DNA of 64,000 bases, taken from NCBI GenBank assembly GCA_903903925.1, contig CAIVAU010000141.1, positions 94,663-158,662 on the forward strand. The letters are read 5' to 3'. This document shows, one piece after another, positions 1 to 10,258 of the stretch. Below the pieces are notes generated by a model, which ran no database searches, was not told where the DNA came from, and saw nothing but the letters and a program-made list of their open reading frames with translations. Each line of letters starts with the position of its first letter. Position 1 is the stretch's first letter. This DNA comes from an uncultured cyanobacterium (GTDB lineage: Bacteria; Cyanobacteriota; Cyanobacteriia; Cyanobacteriales; Nostocaceae). A program made the translations under genes and the position numbers.

Positions 1-841
1 CAACAATGTGCCAATGCCATTCAAAAGGTAGTTGTTTAAATACTTCAATGTGGTAGCGAATAAATGGTTGACCATTGAGGACTATTGTAAAGAAGCTAAT
101 TGGCAGTGAAAATTTTTCTGATTTTTCAAGGAATAACAAATCATTCTCAATATTATCTCTTTTTTGAAATATAGAATATCCATTACGAACAAAAAGATTT
201 TGATCAATCAAAGCGTAATTTTCATCAGCAATTAGCTCTTGATGATTTTCATAGTTTTTGAAAGCGTTAATATCATCTAAAAAAATGAATCTTGCTCCAT
301 AAACCTCATTAAGTTCGGTGCTACCAGTAAATTCGGAACCATCAATCACTACTAGATCAAAAAAATCAATCTTATTCTCTTGCTTAATGATTTTTATACC
401 ATTGTCAGAAACCCCCGATTTTTTTACATAATCAATATCCTGTCTTAACCAACCTAAAACTTGTTCAAGTGAGTAATAATTTAAATTAGTTTTAGTACTT
501 TTGTAGAAGCTAATGACTTCTTGTTCATCAGGAAATTGTTCCAGAGAGATAGATGAAACATTGTAGCACTTAACAAAAGAATCATTTTCATACTTCTTTG
601 TTAATTCAGTAAATCTAGTTTTTGAAATCTCTATACAAAACAATGTTGGCTTGTTGGGGTTCTCCCGAAGACCAGTCACTAATGCTTCAGTACTTCCTCC
701 TCCTGAAGATGAACCTATCTCTAAAACTGTTTTAAGATCTTCTTCTCTAGCCATCCTTTGAATAGCAGCGTAAAATTCATCATTTTTTATTTCCGGAGGA
801 ATCAGGTGATTAAGTTCAGAATTGGCAATATCACTATTCAT
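1..841 (-). CDS. Methyltransferase-type N-terminal domain, partial at window edge (possible glycosyltransferase C-part)
   Basis: The reading frame opens at the ATG complementary to 839-841 and runs off the left edge, so the 3' part is missing. About 280 codons are visible. The N-terminus carries a glycine-rich SAM-binding-like motif (VLEIGSSSGGGSTEALVTGL) and an acidic strand ending in VVIDGSEF, as in class I SAM methyltransferases. The last visible residues (NGQPFIRYHIEVFKQLPFEW) resemble the start of a glycosyltransferase-like domain that I associate with cyanobacterial two-domain surface-sugar proteins. The DNA is AT-rich. The SAM-fold call is fairly firm; the substrate and the second domain are inference. 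Confidence 0.6.
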   Translation of the reverse strand, partial: MNSDIANSELNHLIPPEIKNDEFYAAIQRMAREEDLKTVLEIGSSSGGGSTEALVTGLRENPNKPTLFCIEISKTRFTELTKKYENDSFVKCYNVSSISLEQFPDEQEVISFYKSTKTNLNYYSLEQVLGWLRQDIDYVKKSGVSDNGIKIIKQENKIDFFDLVVIDGSEFTGSTELNEVYGARFIFLDDINAFKNYENHQELIADENYALIDQNLFVRNGYSIFQKRDNIENDLLFLEKSEKFSLPISFFTIVLNGQPFIRYHIEVFKQLPFEWHWHIV

Positions 842-878
842 AATTACACTCTTATTTTTTCTCTTTAATCTGCTTGTC

Positions 879-1274
879 CTAGCGATCGCCCTTACCCACT
901 TGTTTCTTGGCTTGTTCCAACACAATCTTGTAATCTTGCCTCTCAGGGTGCAGCTTCACCAGTTTTGCCAAAGGTGGAATAGCACCCTGAGTATCCTTCA
1001 GATGTAGCCGCGCCATTACCAACCCTTCTAGCGCCACTTGGTTTTCTGGTTCTCGTTGTAAAACAAACTCGAAACCTCGCGCCTGTTTCTGTAGTACTGA
1101 CTCAGCAGATACAGTGACTGGCTTAGGATCGTAAATAGCTTGTTTCAGTGCAGAAACTGCTGCAAACCCTATAGAGCCAAAGAACGATACAATGGATATT
1201 ATCGTGACAATCTTTTGTCGCCGCTCAATTTTCTTGCGGCGGGCAATTACGTATTCTTTTCCAGAAATAGTCAT
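879..1274 (-). CDS. Small membrane-anchored TPR-type protein
   Basis: This encodes 131 residues from the ATG at 1274. A longer frame opens at 1358, but its first 28 residues look non-coding, and homologous proteins as I know them begin near MTISGKEYV. A basic stretch (ARRKKIERRQK) precedes one hydrophobic segment at about residues 20-42 (IVTIISIVSFFGSIGFAAVS). The rest is a helical TPR-like region (FEFVLQREPENQVALEGLVM). The expected topology is a single-pass membrane protein exposing one or two TPR units. It lies downstream, in the same orientation, of the methyltransferase-type gene's neighbourhood. The precise function is not known. Confidence 0.65.
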   Translation of the reverse strand: MTISGKEYVIARRKKIERRQKIVTIISIVSFFGSIGFAAVSALKQAIYDPKPVTVSAESVLQKQARGFEFVLQREPENQVALEGLVMARLHLKDTQGAIPPLAKLVKLHPERQDYKIVLEQAKKQVGKGDR

Positions 1275-1323
1275 GTTCTGCTGGTTATTGTGGTAAATAC
1301 TTAGTATTGGGTATCCTCCTGTC

Positions 1324-1689
1324 ATGAGGATACCCACCTCCTTCACAGAAACTATCATCTTGACTATAAATTTTTTAAATCACTTGGGGTATACTGAATG
1401 GTTGGAAAGCCTGAAGGATTATGAGATTCGTTCAAGGATCATCCGGCGCATAGAGCGGCTTAAGCAAGGCAATTACGGGGATTGCAAGTCGGTAGGTTCA
1501 GGTGTTAAAGAACTGAGGTTTTTCTTTGGCAGTGGCTACCGCGTTTGCATTGGAGAATCTGCAAACAATCTGGTGATTCTCCTGTGTGGCGGCGACAAGG
1601 ACAGTCAGGACACGGACATAGAAAGGGCTAAAGGATATTGGCAGGCTTATCAGGAGGAACAGAATGAGCAAGAAACTGAGAACCCATGA
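1324..1689 (+). CDS. HigB/RelE-type addiction-module toxin
   Basis: This is a RelE-superfamily toxin of the 'addiction module killer' group, expected to be a ribosome-dependent or free mRNA endonuclease. Typical signatures are YTEWLESLKDYEIRSRI, RLKQGNYGDCKSVGSGVKEL, GSGYRVCIG and LLCGGDKDSQDTDIERAK. Family members are about 100 residues; the first roughly 20 residues here are unusual, and a TTG start at 1363 would give a more typical N-terminus, so the start is uncertain. The gene overlaps the downstream antitoxin gene by 26 bp, the usual toxin-first order for HigBA. Base composition is visibly richer in G+C than the flanking genes, suggesting transfer. Confidence 0.75.
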   Translation: MRIPTSFTETIILTINFLNHLGYTEWLESLKDYEIRSRIIRRIERLKQGNYGDCKSVGSGVKELRFFFGSGYRVCIGESANNLVILLCGGDKDSQDTDIERAKGYWQAYQEEQNEQETENP

Positions 1690-1987
1690 TGAGGTTGTGC
1701 TCGAGCAGCTGCAGAACCGGGAAATGGCAAAGGCTTACCTGGACGTTGCGCTTGAAGAGTACGAACAGGACGGCGATTTGGCGTTTTTTCTAGAAGCGCT
1801 GCGGAACGTGGTGGAAGCACGGGAGGGAATGACGCACCTTGCGGAAAAAACGGGGTTGAACCGCCAGAATCTTTACCGAGTGTTGTCTCCTGAAGGTAAC
1901 CCGGAACTGCGAACCATCAGCCTTATCCTGCACAATCTCGGCTATCGCCTGAGTGTACAACCGATTCAGGCATCGTCTGGGTATTAA
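1664..1987 (+). CDS. HigA-type HTH antitoxin
   Basis: This 107-residue protein has a C-terminal helix-turn-helix (THLAEKTGLNRQNLYRVL, about residues 57-74) and the family pattern AKAYLDVALEEYEQDGD upstream of it. It should neutralise the toxin encoded just upstream and repress the pair's promoter. A strong ribosome site (AGGAGG, 1651-1656) precedes the ATG at 1664. The 26-bp overlap with the toxin gene argues for coupled translation. Like the toxin, it is richer in G+C than its surroundings. Confidence 0.8.
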   Translation: MSKKLRTHDEVVLEQLQNREMAKAYLDVALEEYEQDGDLAFFLEALRNVVEAREGMTHLAEKTGLNRQNLYRVLSPEGNPELRTISLILHNLGYRLSVQPIQASSGY

Positions 1988-2799
1988 AGCACGAAGTGGG
2001 GTGTGGGGAAAGGTGCTCCTCTACTTAATCTCCACTGTAACACTTGCATTGCAATAGCAGCTTTCTCATAATATTGCAACTACTACCCAGATTTTCTTAA
2101 GTTTTACCTAAGACTGAATTTATTCTTTCCGCTGAAAACTTATATGAGGAAGAGTCAATCGCTTGCCAATACTGCATAGGTTTTGGAAAATTGTAGAAAC
2201 CCAACAAATGCCGATCATTGTTGGGTTTCGTTTCTCAACCCAACCTACATTAAAGTAAGTTTTTGGCAAAACCTTCGCAGGATTGAATTGCTTGCTGTGC
2301 AAAAGGTTTTTTGAGATTTAAGTATTGGGTAAATTATTAAGATTTTATAATAAATCCCGGAATTCTATTAAATTTTAGATGATGGCTAGATTTTATTTCA
2401 GATTTTATTATACGATAGGGGAGCTTTGGCAAATTGTATAGTCTAACGATACTCAAAGCCCTCACAGATAGCCCAGAAAATATGGGTCTGTCAACTCTGA
2501 AACATGCTTTGATAAAAGAAAAAATGGAATGAGTGCTAGTATTCTCAAATTTCAGGATGACTAATTTTCTTGGATAAGCGTCTACAATGACAGTTAAACA
2601 ACAAAATAAAAGTTGTTTGGTGTGATTACCGTACAAAACCGAATAGAAATTAGCATAGTAGAGTTAAAGTATGGTATATTTAGAGAGTTAAGACTTGCTT
2701 TGCCAAAGTATACGACTCTACGCACTAGGCAATCATTCCACAACGGATAGCAGTTTTGATTAAGTATTTACCACAATAAGTCTGAATTTAATTGAGGTT
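1988..2799. other. Long gap, no convincing gene
   Basis: About 810 bp of AT-rich DNA separates the HigBA-type pair from the next gene. It contains one palindromic cyanobacterial repeat (2196-2247, listed separately). Two short frames on the minus strand (2120-2302 and 2337-2636) have no recognisable motif or ribosome site, and the first is produced by the repeat itself. I see no RNA gene. The promoter of the 72-residue gene probably lies in the last 150 bp. Confidence 0.5.
2196..2247. repeat. Palindromic 'caacccaac' repeat
   Basis: Perfect 12-bp arms GAAACCCAACAA (2196-2207) and TTGTTGGGTTTC (2218-2229) enclose a 10-nt loop. A further TCAACCCAACCTAC follows. The same kind of sequence is a frequent dispersed intergenic repeat in cyanobacteria, from general knowledge. 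It may fold as a hairpin in RNA; no function is implied. Confidence 0.6.
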
Positions 2800-3018
2800 A
2801 TGACTCAGAAAGTAATTCACCCAATGGTGAAATTGCAGCGTAAGGTGCAATCACTAGTGGATTCACAAATTATCAAGCCAACGGATAGTATTTGGAAAAT
2901 CGCATTGCTTTACGGCGATGAGTGGCAGCACTGGAAAAAGGATCTGCTAGATTTTGAATTTACTATGCGAGACCCAGTTAGTGACCTCCTAGCTGTAGAA
3001 GCCTGGGACGAAGAGTAG
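2800..3018 (+). CDS. Small conserved cyanobacterial protein (DUF4327-like)
   Basis: This 72-residue soluble protein has a composition typical of real genes: basic at the N-terminus (KVIHPMVKLQRKVQSLVD) and acidic at the C-terminus (SDLLAVEAWDEE). The central WKIALLYGDEWQHWKKDLL resembles the small cyanobacterial family DUF4327, whose members end in a similar RDxxxDLL motif. The resemblance is from memory and would need a profile search. It stands alone between a long gap and the convergent kinase gene. Function unknown. Confidence 0.6.
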   Translation: MTQKVIHPMVKLQRKVQSLVDSQIIKPTDSIWKIALLYGDEWQHWKKDLLDFEFTMRDPVSDLLAVEAWDEE

Positions 3019-3117
3019 AAATTTGTGAGTGGTTAGTGGGCAATTTTGTTGGGGAATGCCCACCCTGCGCCACTTGAAATTTTTGACAAATGATCTAGGA
3101 TTTCTATCACAACTACC

Positions 3118-4317
3118 CTAAGCGTGACACTGTGCTAATGCCTCCGCCAACTCCTTAGCCGTTTGGTAGCGATCGCGTGCCAATGGTTCTGTAACGTGGT
3201 CAATGATCTCTCTTAACTGGGGAGTGATTGTAGGCACGTTGGTAACGTCAAACCTAAAATTTCGCCCGCGTGAACGATAATACCTCAGAGGGTTTTCGCC
3301 TGTGAGGAGAAAAATCATTGTTGGTCCAATTGCATACAAATCCGATTGTGTCAGGGGTTGTCCGCGTTCTTGTTCTGGGGCGCAGTAACCCTCTGCACCA
3401 ATCCGAGTTCCAGGTGTTGTGGCAATTTCCTTAACAGCACCAAAATCTAGCACAGCGACGCTATTATCAGCAGTTCGCACCATTAAATTCGCGGGTTTAA
3501 TATCGCGATGAATTAGAGGTGGCATCTGGCTATGGAGATAGTCCAAGATATCACAGGTTTGGATCATCCAAGCAACCGATTGGTTTGGCGTGACTGGACC
3601 TTTGTGATAAATAAGTTTTTCTAAATCCTGTCCGTGAACTAATTCCATTGCCAGATATTTTTTTCCACCTTCAACAAAGAAGTCATAATATTTAGGAATC
3701 CCCGGATGGTTGAGAGATTGGAGAGCATGAGCTTCCCGTTCAAATAACTCCTGTGCCTTGGCAATTTTTGCCATATCGGCATTCATTTGCTTTAAAACTA
3801 GTAGTTGCGGATGTCCGGCAATCTTCCCTGTCCCATCCCAAGCTAGATAGGTAGTACCCATACCCCCTTGTCCCAAAGTCCGCAACACTTTATAGTGGCG
3901 AATTGTCTGTTGTACTGAGATTGGTTGACCACAGCGGATACAAAATAGATTCTTAGGGGAATTACCCTCGTGCTTGCAAGTCTCAGACGAAGTTGAAGGC
4001 ATCTGTACTTGGCACTTCAGGATCGGACCTCCTTGTGCCAGTTGCAGCAAGGAATTATCTACCAACAAACTCTGGGCTACTATTAAGACGCCGTTGAGGA
4101 AAGTTCCATTTGTACCTTGACTAATTACCAGCCATGAACCACTATCATGACCAGAACTAATTTTTCTCAGTTCCAAATGATGTCGAGAAACCAAACTATC
4201 TTGTAAAACAACGTCATTATCCGCTGCACGACCAATCCGAATCAGGGATTCTTCCTTAAAGCACCACTCTTGAATGGGCGTTTTTTTTTGCGGTTCTAAC
4301 AGGGTCAGCGTGACCAT
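3118..4317 (-). CDS. FHA-zinc ribbon-Ser/Thr protein kinase
   Basis: This 399-residue fusion has three parts. The first, about residues 22-90, is an FHA phosphothreonine-binding domain (RIGRAADNDVVL, SRHHLEL, GTNGTFLNG). The second is a short Cys cluster, about residues 113-133 (CKHE...FCIRCG). The third is a complete Hanks-type kinase, about 142-397: glycine loop LGQGGMGTTY, VLKQM lysine, catalytic loop HRDIKPANLM, DFG and a typical APE-region CAPEQERG. No membrane segment is apparent, so it is probably cytosolic. It starts 14 bp after the PP2C phosphatase gene in the same direction, so kinase and phosphatase are probably co-transcribed and may act on shared substrates (inference). Confidence 0.92.
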   Translation of the reverse strand: MVTLTLLEPQKKTPIQEWCFKEESLIRIGRAADNDVVLQDSLVSRHHLELRKISSGHDSGSWLVISQGTNGTFLNGVLIVAQSLLVDNSLLQLAQGGPILKCQVQMPSTSSETCKHEGNSPKNLFCIRCGQPISVQQTIRHYKVLRTLGQGGMGTTYLAWDGTGKIAGHPQLLVLKQMNADMAKIAKAQELFEREAHALQSLNHPGIPKYYDFFVEGGKKYLAMELVHGQDLEKLIYHKGPVTPNQSVAWMIQTCDILDYLHSQMPPLIHRDIKPANLMVRTADNSVAVLDFGAVKEIATTPGTRIGAEGYCAPEQERGQPLTQSDLYAIGPTMIFLLTGENPLRYYRSRGRNFRFDVTNVPTITPQLREIIDHVTEPLARDRYQTAKELAEALAQCHA

Positions 4318-4331
4318 AAGGGGATCGGGAG

Positions 4332-6335
4332 TTAGGATTGTTCCGTATTTGGGCGCACTTTCACCCTAATGACTATAGCGGTAATGTTGTCATGACCATT
4401 GTAATTGTTTGCCAAGTCAATTAAGTTACTCACACCGTTTTCTAGGTTAGCACTAGAGTTGAACAGAGGTTCTAAGTGAGTGCGCCAATGATTTTCTAGT
4501 AAATCATTATCGGATAAACCGTCTGAGGCAAGGAGGAAGAGGGCATCTTCATTGACTTCAAAAAACTGCACATCGGGAGAGATAAAGTTTTCGTCCCGTG
4601 GACCAAGGGCTTGAGTGAGTTGGTAGGCATCCGGACGAGTGTAAGCGACACTCTTTTCGACTCCCCGAGAAACTTCCCGTTGACCTACTTCGTGATCTAC
4701 CGTGACTTGTTCGAGTTCCCCTCTGCGAGTTAATCGGTAAAGGCGGCTATCTCCTACATGCGCCACTGCTACCTGGGTGTCTTGGATTAAAACTAAGACT
4801 AAAGTCGTACCCATACGCCCGACACCAGAACGGGCCTCTTGTTGATTAATATCGTAAATTGCTTGGTTTGCCTGCCCCACTGCTTCGCGGATCTCTTTTT
4901 CTGTTACTAGTTGGTTAGAACGAACGTGGGTTTGAAAGTATTGCTGCAGAGTATTCACTGCTAAAGCACTCGCCACCTCACCACCAGCATGTCCACCCAT
5001 ACCATCGCAAAGAATATACAAACCGCTTGCGTTTACACAGAGGCTGTTAGGCAGTTCTACTTTTTTAATTTGTGTTTCAATGCCAAAGTAGTCTTCGTTG
5101 TGATCGCGTTGACGTCCTACATCGGTAAGCCCTGCATTTTCGAGACTAACTAACTGCATTGGCAAGACAATAGTTGGCATATCATCGCCTCTGGACACAC
5201 TCTCTTCTTTTCCATCTAATTGGAGGATGGTAGGCGAAGCGGTACCTGTCTGACGGTCTGAGGTCGCACTGCTTTGCATTTCAGTGGCGATCGCCTGCAA
5301 GCAAGATTGCAACTCTGTAAGCGTCTGAATTTTACCTAATTCTATATCTCCTAACAACTGCAAAATCGAACCGAATTGAGTGCGTTGGGACTGTTTAAAT
5401 AGCCTTTGCCAAACCACTCCCAAAGCTTTAATCGTTAACGGTTGGTCTTGCTGAATCATTGTTTGTACTTTGACCTCTGGTGGCTGAGGGACTGCGGTGT
5501 CGGTATCCAAAACACCATCCTCATTCAATGGTTTTTCCACATACAGACGTTGTAGTGCAACCGCTTGGTCTTCATCCAATCTCAGATTTGACCACTCCAA
5601 GAGACTTTGCCGACAATTTACTGTTTCCAGCAGTACCCAAAGTTGAGTCATCTGATAAAAACAGTGTACAATTTGTAGTGCACTTGTTCCATCTTCGCGC
5701 CACAGTTCGAGTAAATGCTGCCAACCTGAGCGGTCTTCGATCAGTACCACCTGCATATTTTCCTGTTCCCATGCATCATGAATTGGCGGTATACCCAGGT
5801 AGGACTGCGATCTTAAGGCAATATAAGGTTTAGCAAGGCTAGGAATTCCACCTATATCCCCCGAAGACGATTTCAACCCCTTTCGGTCATTTTCTAGCAT
5901 TGCTGCCAGTGGTGATACTTGATACGGCTGGCAGTCTAAAACTCTCATGCAAACAAGGGTGTTTGTAGCGATATCCTCTTCAGTCGGCAGTGGTTCTAGC
6001 AGTTGATAACGCTGCTGTGAGTCGAGATAAGATCCTTGGAGGAGAGGGAGAGTGGGGGAGGATGATCCCTTACCTCCGTGATCTTCCCCATTGCCTCTAC
6101 CCAAGTTCCCCACTTCCTGTGCGGATGGGGTAACCCCGCCCCTACTTCCTTCCTTGGCAATAATTGCCCACCAAATTGTGCCGCACTCCGCGTTGCAGTT
6201 TTGACAAAATTGTGCATTGACTGGTACGTGAGTGGCGCAGTTAGGACACACCCTATCAATCAGGGAAGTGCCACAGCGTTGACAAAATTTGTTGGCGTCA
6301 GGGTTTTCAAATTTACAATGAGGGCAAATCAGCAT
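4332..6335 (-). CDS. Zinc-ribbon PP2C-family protein phosphatase
   Basis: This is a 667-residue protein. The N-terminus has two double-zinc-ribbon modules (CPHCKFENPDANKFCQRCG and CPNCATHVPVNAQFCQNCN). A long middle region of about 350 residues has no recognised domain. The C-terminus, about 405-660, is a PP2C/PPM phosphatase with all metal-binding motifs: RDHNEDYFG, CDGMGGHAGG, AHVGDSRLYR, ASDGLSDND and GHDNITAIV. It should dephosphorylate phospho-Ser/Thr. It lies between the pseudouridine synthase gene (22 bp upstream) and the FHA-kinase gene (14 bp downstream), as in a kinase/phosphatase operon. Confidence 0.92.
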   Translation of the reverse strand: MLICPHCKFENPDANKFCQRCGTSLIDRVCPNCATHVPVNAQFCQNCNAECGTIWWAIIAKEGSRGGVTPSAQEVGNLGRGNGEDHGGKGSSSPTLPLLQGSYLDSQQRYQLLEPLPTEEDIATNTLVCMRVLDCQPYQVSPLAAMLENDRKGLKSSSGDIGGIPSLAKPYIALRSQSYLGIPPIHDAWEQENMQVVLIEDRSGWQHLLELWREDGTSALQIVHCFYQMTQLWVLLETVNCRQSLLEWSNLRLDEDQAVALQRLYVEKPLNEDGVLDTDTAVPQPPEVKVQTMIQQDQPLTIKALGVVWQRLFKQSQRTQFGSILQLLGDIELGKIQTLTELQSCLQAIATEMQSSATSDRQTGTASPTILQLDGKEESVSRGDDMPTIVLPMQLVSLENAGLTDVGRQRDHNEDYFGIETQIKKVELPNSLCVNASGLYILCDGMGGHAGGEVASALAVNTLQQYFQTHVRSNQLVTEKEIREAVGQANQAIYDINQQEARSGVGRMGTTLVLVLIQDTQVAVAHVGDSRLYRLTRRGELEQVTVDHEVGQREVSRGVEKSVAYTRPDAYQLTQALGPRDENFISPDVQFFEVNEDALFLLASDGLSDNDLLENHWRTHLEPLFNSSANLENGVSNLIDLANNYNGHDNITAIVIRVKVRPNTEQS

Positions 6336-6357
6336 TGTGGAAGTTCCTTAATTCCCA

Positions 6358-6954
6358 TTACTTTCTGACAAAAGCAAGATCATGCAACAATTTCAGTTCG
6401 TTGGGGTTGAGGTCACGCCATTGACCGGGTTGCAGACCATCTAATTGTAAGTGAGCTATACTCACCCGCACCAATCGCAAAGTCGGAAACCCAACAGCCG
6501 CTGTCATTCGCCGCACTTGACGATTTTTCCCCTCAGTTAAGGTTATTTCTAGCCAGGCTGTCGGCACATTTTTCCGAAATCTAATCGGCGGGTCGCGATC
6601 AGGTAGGGACGGTTCTTCCAGCAAGATCTTTACCGATGCTTGTCGAGTCCGGTAATTCTGAATTTCTACACCTGCCTGTAGCTTTCCTAAAGCAACTGGA
6701 TCAGGAATCCGCTCTACTTGTACCCAGTAAGTACGTTCATGTTCAAACCGTGGATGAGAGAGGCGATGTTGCAATTGCCCATGGTTTGTCAACAGTAGCA
6801 ACCCTTCACTGTCCCAATCTAGACGCCCTACAGCATATACATCAGGAACCTGAATATAATCTTTGAGGGTACTACGTGTGGGAGTGTCTTTTGTGAACTG
6901 ACTGAGGACGCCATAGGGTTTGTAAAAAATAATATATCGATAGTTATTGGTCAT
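6358..6954 (-). CDS. rluE: rRNA pseudouridine synthase, RsuA/RluE family
   Basis: This 198-residue enzyme converts a uridine in large-subunit rRNA to pseudouridine. It has the RsuA/RluB/E/F signature [17 protein letters not shown], in which the first Asp is the catalytic one, and the late motif [21 protein letters not shown] (K-N-R-Q-V-R-R-M core). There is no S4 domain and the length is that of RluE rather than RluB/RluF, so RluE is the best name. It is upstream of, and co-oriented with, the phosphatase and kinase genes. That pairing is unexplained. Confidence 0.85.
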   Translation of the reverse strand: MTNNYRYIIFYKPYGVLSQFTKDTPTRSTLKDYIQVPDVYAVGRLDWDSEGLLLLTNHGQLQHRLSHPRFEHERTYWVQVERIPDPVALGKLQAGVEIQNYRTRQASVKILLEEPSLPDRDPPIRFRKNVPTAWLEITLTEGKNRQVRRMTAAVGFPTLRLVRVSIAHLQLDGLQPGQWRDLNPNELKLLHDLAFVRK

Positions 6955-7056
6955 AGGTCGATATTAATTCTATCATGTCAAATTTTGAAAGATTGGCTGC
7001 ATCAGGTTTTTAAATTTCTTGTGCCGACCCCTAATCAAAATGGTAGAATTACTTGT

Positions 7057-8640
<1,584 letters not shown>

Positions 8641-8646
8641 ATAGGG

Positions 8647-9009
8647 TTATGCCTTAGCTTTTAATGCCTTTTGTAGACTACGTAACATCCTGTGTATTTC
8701 ATCTGTTTGAAGCAACAAGGGTTGAAGCTGGGTTTCACTTAGGTATTCTAGTCTCCCTGCTAGCATTACTTAAGTTTCAAGTTCAGCTAGTGAACCTAAA
8801 GCTATGGAAACGAAACGCAAATACTCCTGCGTTGAATCTCTTGCGTACCCTTCAGCAATATTTGAGGGAATTGATACTGCGGCTCGCTGCATTTGACTAC
8901 TTAACCCATAAACCTCATATTTCGGAAAGACTTGAGTCAAGCGATAAATTCGCTCTGCCAAATCCATACTCAATTGCCAAACCTTCAGTTGTGTATAACC
9001 AGCCCCCAT
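8647..9009 (-). pseudogene. Four-helix-bundle (S23/IVP-type) protein, interrupted by a stop codon
   Basis: The first 79 codons (9009 to 8773) encode the typical start of the 23S-rRNA-intervening-sequence-type four-helix bundle family (LKVWQLSMDLAERIYRLTQ, SSQMQRAAVSIPSNIAEGYA, LGSLAELET). A TAA at 8770-8772 then stops the frame. The same frame continues with VMLAGRLEYLSETQLQPLLL and a natural helical end, reaching a stop at 8647-8649. A single CAA-to-TAA change would explain this. It is probably inactive, although the truncated product could still be made. Confidence 0.75.
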
Positions 9010-9024
9010 TTTTATCCTTACTCC

Positions 9025-9675
9025 CTAATCCCCACTCCCTGCTCCCTGCTCCCTGCTCCCTGCTCCCTCTTCATATCTCTGTTGAATTTCTGAAATCGTA
9101 AACACCGTCTCAAACTGCAACCCTACTGACTGGTAGAACTCCGCTGCACCTTGCTGCCTATCTACCAGTGAAATTACTTGAGTCACCGTGTAACCTGCAA
9201 CTCTCAGCCGTTCAACTGCTTTCATCGCAGATTGTCCAGTAGTGACGGTATCTTCTACAACAACGACTTTGGCAGCGTCTGCTAAAATTGGACCTTCAAT
9301 ATATGCTCTCGTTCCATAACCCTTGGCTTCTTTGCGAATAATCAGTGCGGGAATTGGTCGATTTTCATAGGCAGAAACCACACTCACCGCACTGACAATA
9401 GGATCGGCTCCCAATGTTAAACCTGCTACAGCTTGGGTATCTAAGGGTAGTAAGGATAACAAAATGCGACCAATTGCCAAAGCACCTAGAGGGTGAAGTG
9501 TCACTTGCTTGCCGTTAATGTAATAAGAGCTACGCTGACCTGAAGAGAGGACAAAATCACCCTCTTGATATGCTAATTGACAAAACAAATCTAGTAACTG
9601 TTCGCGTACAGTGATCAAATCAGCAGTAGATGCCCACAAGTTTGACTGGGTGGGGGTTTTGGCTTGATAAGTCAT
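9025..9675 (-). CDS. pyrE: Orotate phosphoribosyltransferase
   Basis: This 216-residue enzyme joins orotate and PRPP to form OMP in pyrimidine synthesis. The PRPP-binding motif VVVVEDTVTTGQS is at about residues 139-151, and the family block FVLSSGQRSSYYINGK is near the N-terminus. The start is the ATG at 9675. The final 14 or so residues (EGAGSREQGAGSGD) are low-complexity and are written by the tandem TGCTCCC repeat on the opposite strand, so the natural end lies near ISEIQQRYE. The enzyme core is intact. Confidence 0.93.
   Translation of the reverse strand: MTYQAKTPTQSNLWASTADLITVREQLLDLFCQLAYQEGDFVLSSGQRSSYYINGKQVTLHPLGALAIGRILLSLLPLDTQAVAGLTLGADPIVSAVSVVSAYENRPIPALIIRKEAKGYGTRAYIEGPILADAAKVVVVEDTVTTGQSAMKAVERLRVAGYTVTQVISLVDRQQGAAEFYQSVGLQFETVFTISEIQQRYEEGAGSREQGAGSGD
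9026..9069. repeat. Tandem TGCTCCC heptamer array
   Basis: Several copies of CTCCCTG lie at 9036-9068, preceded by CTCCCTAATCCCCACTCC. They form the inverse of the array at 8510-8640. They overlap the 3' end of pyrE and encode its Gly/Ser/Glu-rich tail. Confidence 0.85.
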
Positions 9676-9776
9676 TATAAAATATGAAAAATTGTGCTAA
9701 ACCAAAAGTTGAACTGATCAAAGTTCTGAAATTAAGCATAAGTTAAGATTTGCTCAAAGAGAGAGGAGTTAGAGTC

Positions 9777-10208
9777 ATGGGTTTAAATTTTAAAAATTTC
9801 AGTAGTTTATTAGTACTTTTTGCTACTGCACTGTTTCCATCTGTTGCTACAGCCCAAACTGTAACACCCGGTTATGAAACGCCCAATGAGGTATTTGAAA
9901 GAGCTTTTTTTAAAAACGATCCTAATTTTTACGCTAATCAGACCTTCATGCGTCAAACAGACTGGATTTTTGGTCCTGGTTCTTTGTCCCACAACTCCTT
10001 TCCGGAAAATGAAATTGCGCGAGATGCTCAGTTGGTTAACACTGTCTATCGCGATATGCTCAACCAACAGGTCAGCAATGATCCATATATTCGGACTCCA
10101 GATTTACCCAGTCCTTGGAATACATCGATGCTCATGTCTCCCCGTTTAAACACTAACCGTCTCACAGTTGGTACTGAGTATCGGTTTGACCCCGTACCAT
10201 CTCCATAA
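9777..10208 (+). CDS. Exported hypothetical protein
   Basis: This encodes 143 residues from the ATG at 9777, placed after a good ribosome site (GAGAGGAG, 9760-9767). An upstream start at 9750 adds nine residues but would include this site. A clear signal peptide covers residues 1-27, with a hydrophobic core (LLVLFATALFPSVATAQ) and an Ala-X-Ala-like cleavage site. The mature part is rich in Asn, Pro and aromatic residues with no cysteine. I do not recognise the family. It is probably periplasmic. Confidence 0.7.
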   Translation: MGLNFKNFSSLLVLFATALFPSVATAQTVTPGYETPNEVFERAFFKNDPNFYANQTFMRQTDWIFGPGSLSHNSFPENEIARDAQLVNTVYRDMLNQQVSNDPYIRTPDLPSPWNTSMLMSPRLNTNRLTVGTEYRFDPVPSP

Positions 10209-10213
10209 AGTAC

Positions 10214-10243
10214 TTAGTTGTTAGTTGTCTTACTAACAACTAA
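10214..10243. terminator. Perfect 12-bp hairpin
   Basis: TTAGTTGTTAGT (10214-10225) and ACTAACAACTAA (10232-10243) are exact reverse complements with a 6-nt loop. It lies just after the exported-protein gene and faces the tRNA gene, so it may stop transcripts from both sides. There is no U-tract. The same GTTAGTTGTT-type sequence recurs at 30958-30985, so it may simply be a dispersed repeat. Confidence 0.45.
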
Positions 10244-10258
10244 CAACTAACAATTTAG

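Noticed and set aside
2120..2302. Small gene on the minus strand
   Set aside because: The protein text is generated by the palindromic repeat at 2196-2247 and has no ribosome site.
2337..2636. 99-residue minus-strand gene
   Set aside because: No domain, poor start context and low-complexity AT-rich DNA.
8664..9101. 145-residue plus-strand gene
   Set aside because: It is the antisense of the four-helix-bundle pseudogene, and its end is repeat DNA.
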